DNA from: Psychrobacter immobilis
GTDB lineage: Bacteria > Pseudomonadota > Gammaproteobacteria > Pseudomonadales > Moraxellaceae
Direction of reading: 5' to 3'
DNA length: 64,000 bases
Assembly: GCF_904846185.1 (NCBI RefSeq)
Contig: NZ_CAJGZQ010000020.1
Location: forward strand, 1 to 64,000
The first letter of the stretch is position 1; each line of letters starts with the position of its first letter. The position numbers were made by a program, and so were the translations under genes. The notes under the pieces were generated by a model that was not told the DNA's origin, did not search any database, and saw only the letters and a list, made by a program, of their open reading frames with translations. This document shows, piece by piece, positions 62,453 to 64,000 of this stretch.

Positions 62453-63739
62453 TTACTTAGTCCCTCGCTTCCAGCTAAAGCCCCAGTTAAAGGCTTTATC
62501 CATCTCTTGATGTCCTTTAAAATACTGGTTAATACGTTCAACGTTGATACTACCTTGCTGATTGACCAGACGCGCAATCGCACACATTGGCAAATTACCT
62601 GTCCCTTCTGTAAGACGTGTCTCAATCGGTGGCTGATCGGGCACATGAATGGTCACCACTCCATCGGTTTGCGCCCAATTTGGTGCACCTTCATAGATGA
62701 AAGCAAAGATAAACACCTCTTCTATCTGCGACCACTGCTGACCGTTAATATCTAGCCACTCACCGCCGCTGACTTGTCCCGTTCTATCATCAGCACGCAA
62801 ACACACGTAAGGCGCTGACTGTAAACTACCAAAACGATTGCCCAAGGCTTGAATCAGTGTTTTTTCACCATTTTTTAGATGAATCATCGCCCCAACATCA
62901 AGGTCAATACCGCCAGCTTTATGTTGTTTGAAAAGATCGCCTAACAAGCCTTTTTTGGGTGCTTGCTGATTGGCAGTCGAATTTTGGTTCCAGTTTAAGT
63001 TGACAGAGATTTTACCAAAGTCATCACGTTTCTTTAGGTTGATGCTAGACTGATTTTTGGTTAAAGTGATTTTGCTTAGGTTAATTGACGGATTTGGAGA
63101 AGCTGTAGGAATTGGCGGCGGCGTGCTTATTTGAGGTGCACTACCTGCTTTCTGCGTACTAATTGGGCGCTGCGTATTGATGGGCTGAGCTTGTGACTGG
63201 TCTTGTACAGGGCTTTGAGCGGGCGCTTCATCAGCAATTTCAACACCAAAATGCTCAGACAAAGGCTTCAGCCCTCCTTCAAAACCTTGAGCAATAAAAC
63301 GAAACTTCCAGCTACCTTGGCGGCGATAACATTCCGCTAAAATAATCGCTTTTTCATTACGTCCAGCTGCACTTAATTGGCAAGTCATCAGCACTTGGCT
63401 GCCTTGCAATACCTGGATATCGACATCGCCAACTTGAGCAAGCGTCTGCGCACTAGAAAACGCTAATGCTATCTTCTCGATATTTGCAGGCTGCGCAGGT
63501 AAATTAATATCAAAAAACCCATCGCTATCATGACCACGGAAACTCACACTGCCATCATCGCTACGTGTCTGCCCATAAAATATCATGTCGCCATCGCCGC
63601 GTACTTTACCGTCAGTTGTCAGGCGATATGCCGCGCAATCGACTGCACTTTGGCTTAAAATACGAATGCTAATATGATCTGTTGGCAGTGGCGCATTGGC
63701 ACCCGCAATCAGTTGTTGAGGTTGGATTTGGCTCATCAT
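62453..63739 (-). CDS. TerA-like protein with two TerD-type domains
   Basis: 428 residues. An N-terminal TerD-like domain (about 10-165) has GKVRGDGDMIFYGQTRSDDG and ends WKFRFIAQGFEGGLKPL, but the HTGDNRTG calcium motif is replaced by FRGHDSDGFFD. A linker rich in Gln, Pro, Thr and Ser (about 175-225) leads to a second domain with ISVNLNWNQ, KKGLLGDLF, GIDLDVGAMIHL and CLRADDRTG. This fits the TerA branch. AAGGATGT precedes an ATG pair at 63734-63739. It is transcribed towards the TerD genes. Confidence 0.88.
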   Translation of the reverse strand: MMSQIQPQQLIAGANAPLPTDHISIRILSQSAVDCAAYRLTTDGKVRGDGDMIFYGQTRSDDGSVSFRGHDSDGFFDINLPAQPANIEKIALAFSSAQTLAQVGDVDIQVLQGSQVLMTCQLSAAGRNEKAIILAECYRRQGSWKFRFIAQGFEGGLKPLSEHFGVEIADEAPAQSPVQDQSQAQPINTQRPISTQKAGSAPQISTPPPIPTASPNPSINLSKITLTKNQSSINLKKRDDFGKISVNLNWNQNSTANQQAPKKGLLGDLFKQHKAGGIDLDVGAMIHLKNGEKTLIQALGNRFGSLQSAPYVCLRADDRTGQVSGGEWLDINGQQWSQIEEVFIFAFIYEGAPNWAQTDGVVTIHVPDQPPIETRLTEGTGNLPMCAIARLVNQQGSINVERINQYFKGHQEMDKAFNWGFSWKRGTK

Positions 63740-64000
63740 ACATCCTTTGAATTATTTATTATGTGCGTGTGTTTGTTATGCTAATAATTGTCATATAGTA
63801 GCATGGATGGCCGCTGATTTTTAAAGCGTACGACCGTTCAATAACGTGCCAATGACCCTAAAAAATATTTTTACAAATCCTTCATGCTATTTTGTCAGCA
63901 GCATTTATAACGCTTAGCATTTGTATATAATAGCCCCTACTATTAGCAATATTACGGCTTGTTTTTTTGATTGCTGTTTGAGGCTTGCTTATATTCCTGA
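63740..64000. other. Right-edge spacer upstream of the TerA-like gene
   Basis: 261 AT-rich bases without a supported gene. They should hold the promoter of the TerA-like gene; the next gene lies outside the window. Confidence 0.4.

Noticed and set aside
1-64000. CRISPR arrays, prophage, rRNA operons, tRNA genes
   Set aside because: No regularly spaced direct repeats, phage structural genes, rRNA sequence or tRNA cloverleaves were recognised by eye.

Overview
The window looks like a chromosomal stretch from a Psychrobacter-like member of the Moraxellaceae (Gammaproteobacteria). This is inferred from the gene set and style: a single-permease Lol exporter, a YcgL protein, a long ComEC, a cbb3 oxidase operon, moderate GC with AT-rich spacers, and frequent copies of a small TA-flanked repeat. 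No rRNA, tRNA, CRISPR array or prophage was seen. Most genes are housekeeping or respiratory. The accessory parts are the left edge, the interspersed repeats and the tellurium-resistance-type cluster at the right edge.

Left part (1-11.7 kb): the 3' end of an IS630-type transposase abuts a probably 5'-truncated DUF4209 gene. Then follow a DIP1984-family gene, a spacer with structured sequence, and rtcA (RNA 3'-phosphate cyclase). Next are an FMN-dependent glutamate-synthase-like membrane protein, a phosphodiester glycosidase lipoprotein, and flavohaemoglobin hmp with a near-perfect NsrR operator upstream. A CoxE-like VWA protein / MoxR ATPase pair, a membrane protein and a ycgL gene complete this part.

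Glycine cleavage region (11.9-18.2 kb): a promoter, a tandem glycine riboswitch, gcvT, gcvH, a nitroreductase and gcvP, ended by a strong terminator. The riboswitch should tie expression of the T, H and P proteins to glycine supply.

Middle (18.4-41.1 kb): mixed housekeeping genes. These are rnd, recR, ybaB, metZ, a two-HKD phospholipase D lipoprotein, an MHS-type MFS transporter, dusA, a CPBP protease, two alpha/beta hydrolases, sppA, a comEC with a degenerate C-terminal domain, a DUF2062 gene, lolD with one lolC/E-type permease, and an SCP2-fold protein. Four full-length copies of a 159-182 bp inverted-repeat element (MITE-like, TA target duplication) and at least two decayed copies are spread through 9-47.5 kb.

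Respiratory region (41.1-48.3 kb): ccoNOQP in a tightly overlapping operon, then ccoG and ccoH, with a MITE-like element inserted between the last two. They build and mature the high-affinity cbb3 oxidase. After it come ttcA, queC, a small secreted protein, a Bcp-type peroxiredoxin, a flavin disulfide reductase, an MscS channel and rlmKL.

Right part (57.7-63.7 kb): a ter-type stress cluster. It holds three TerD-domain genes, a DUF475/TerC membrane protein and an AIM24-family gene on the + strand, converging on a two-domain TerA-like gene on the - strand. Each soluble gene has an AAGGA-type ribosome binding site. The cluster may continue beyond the right edge.
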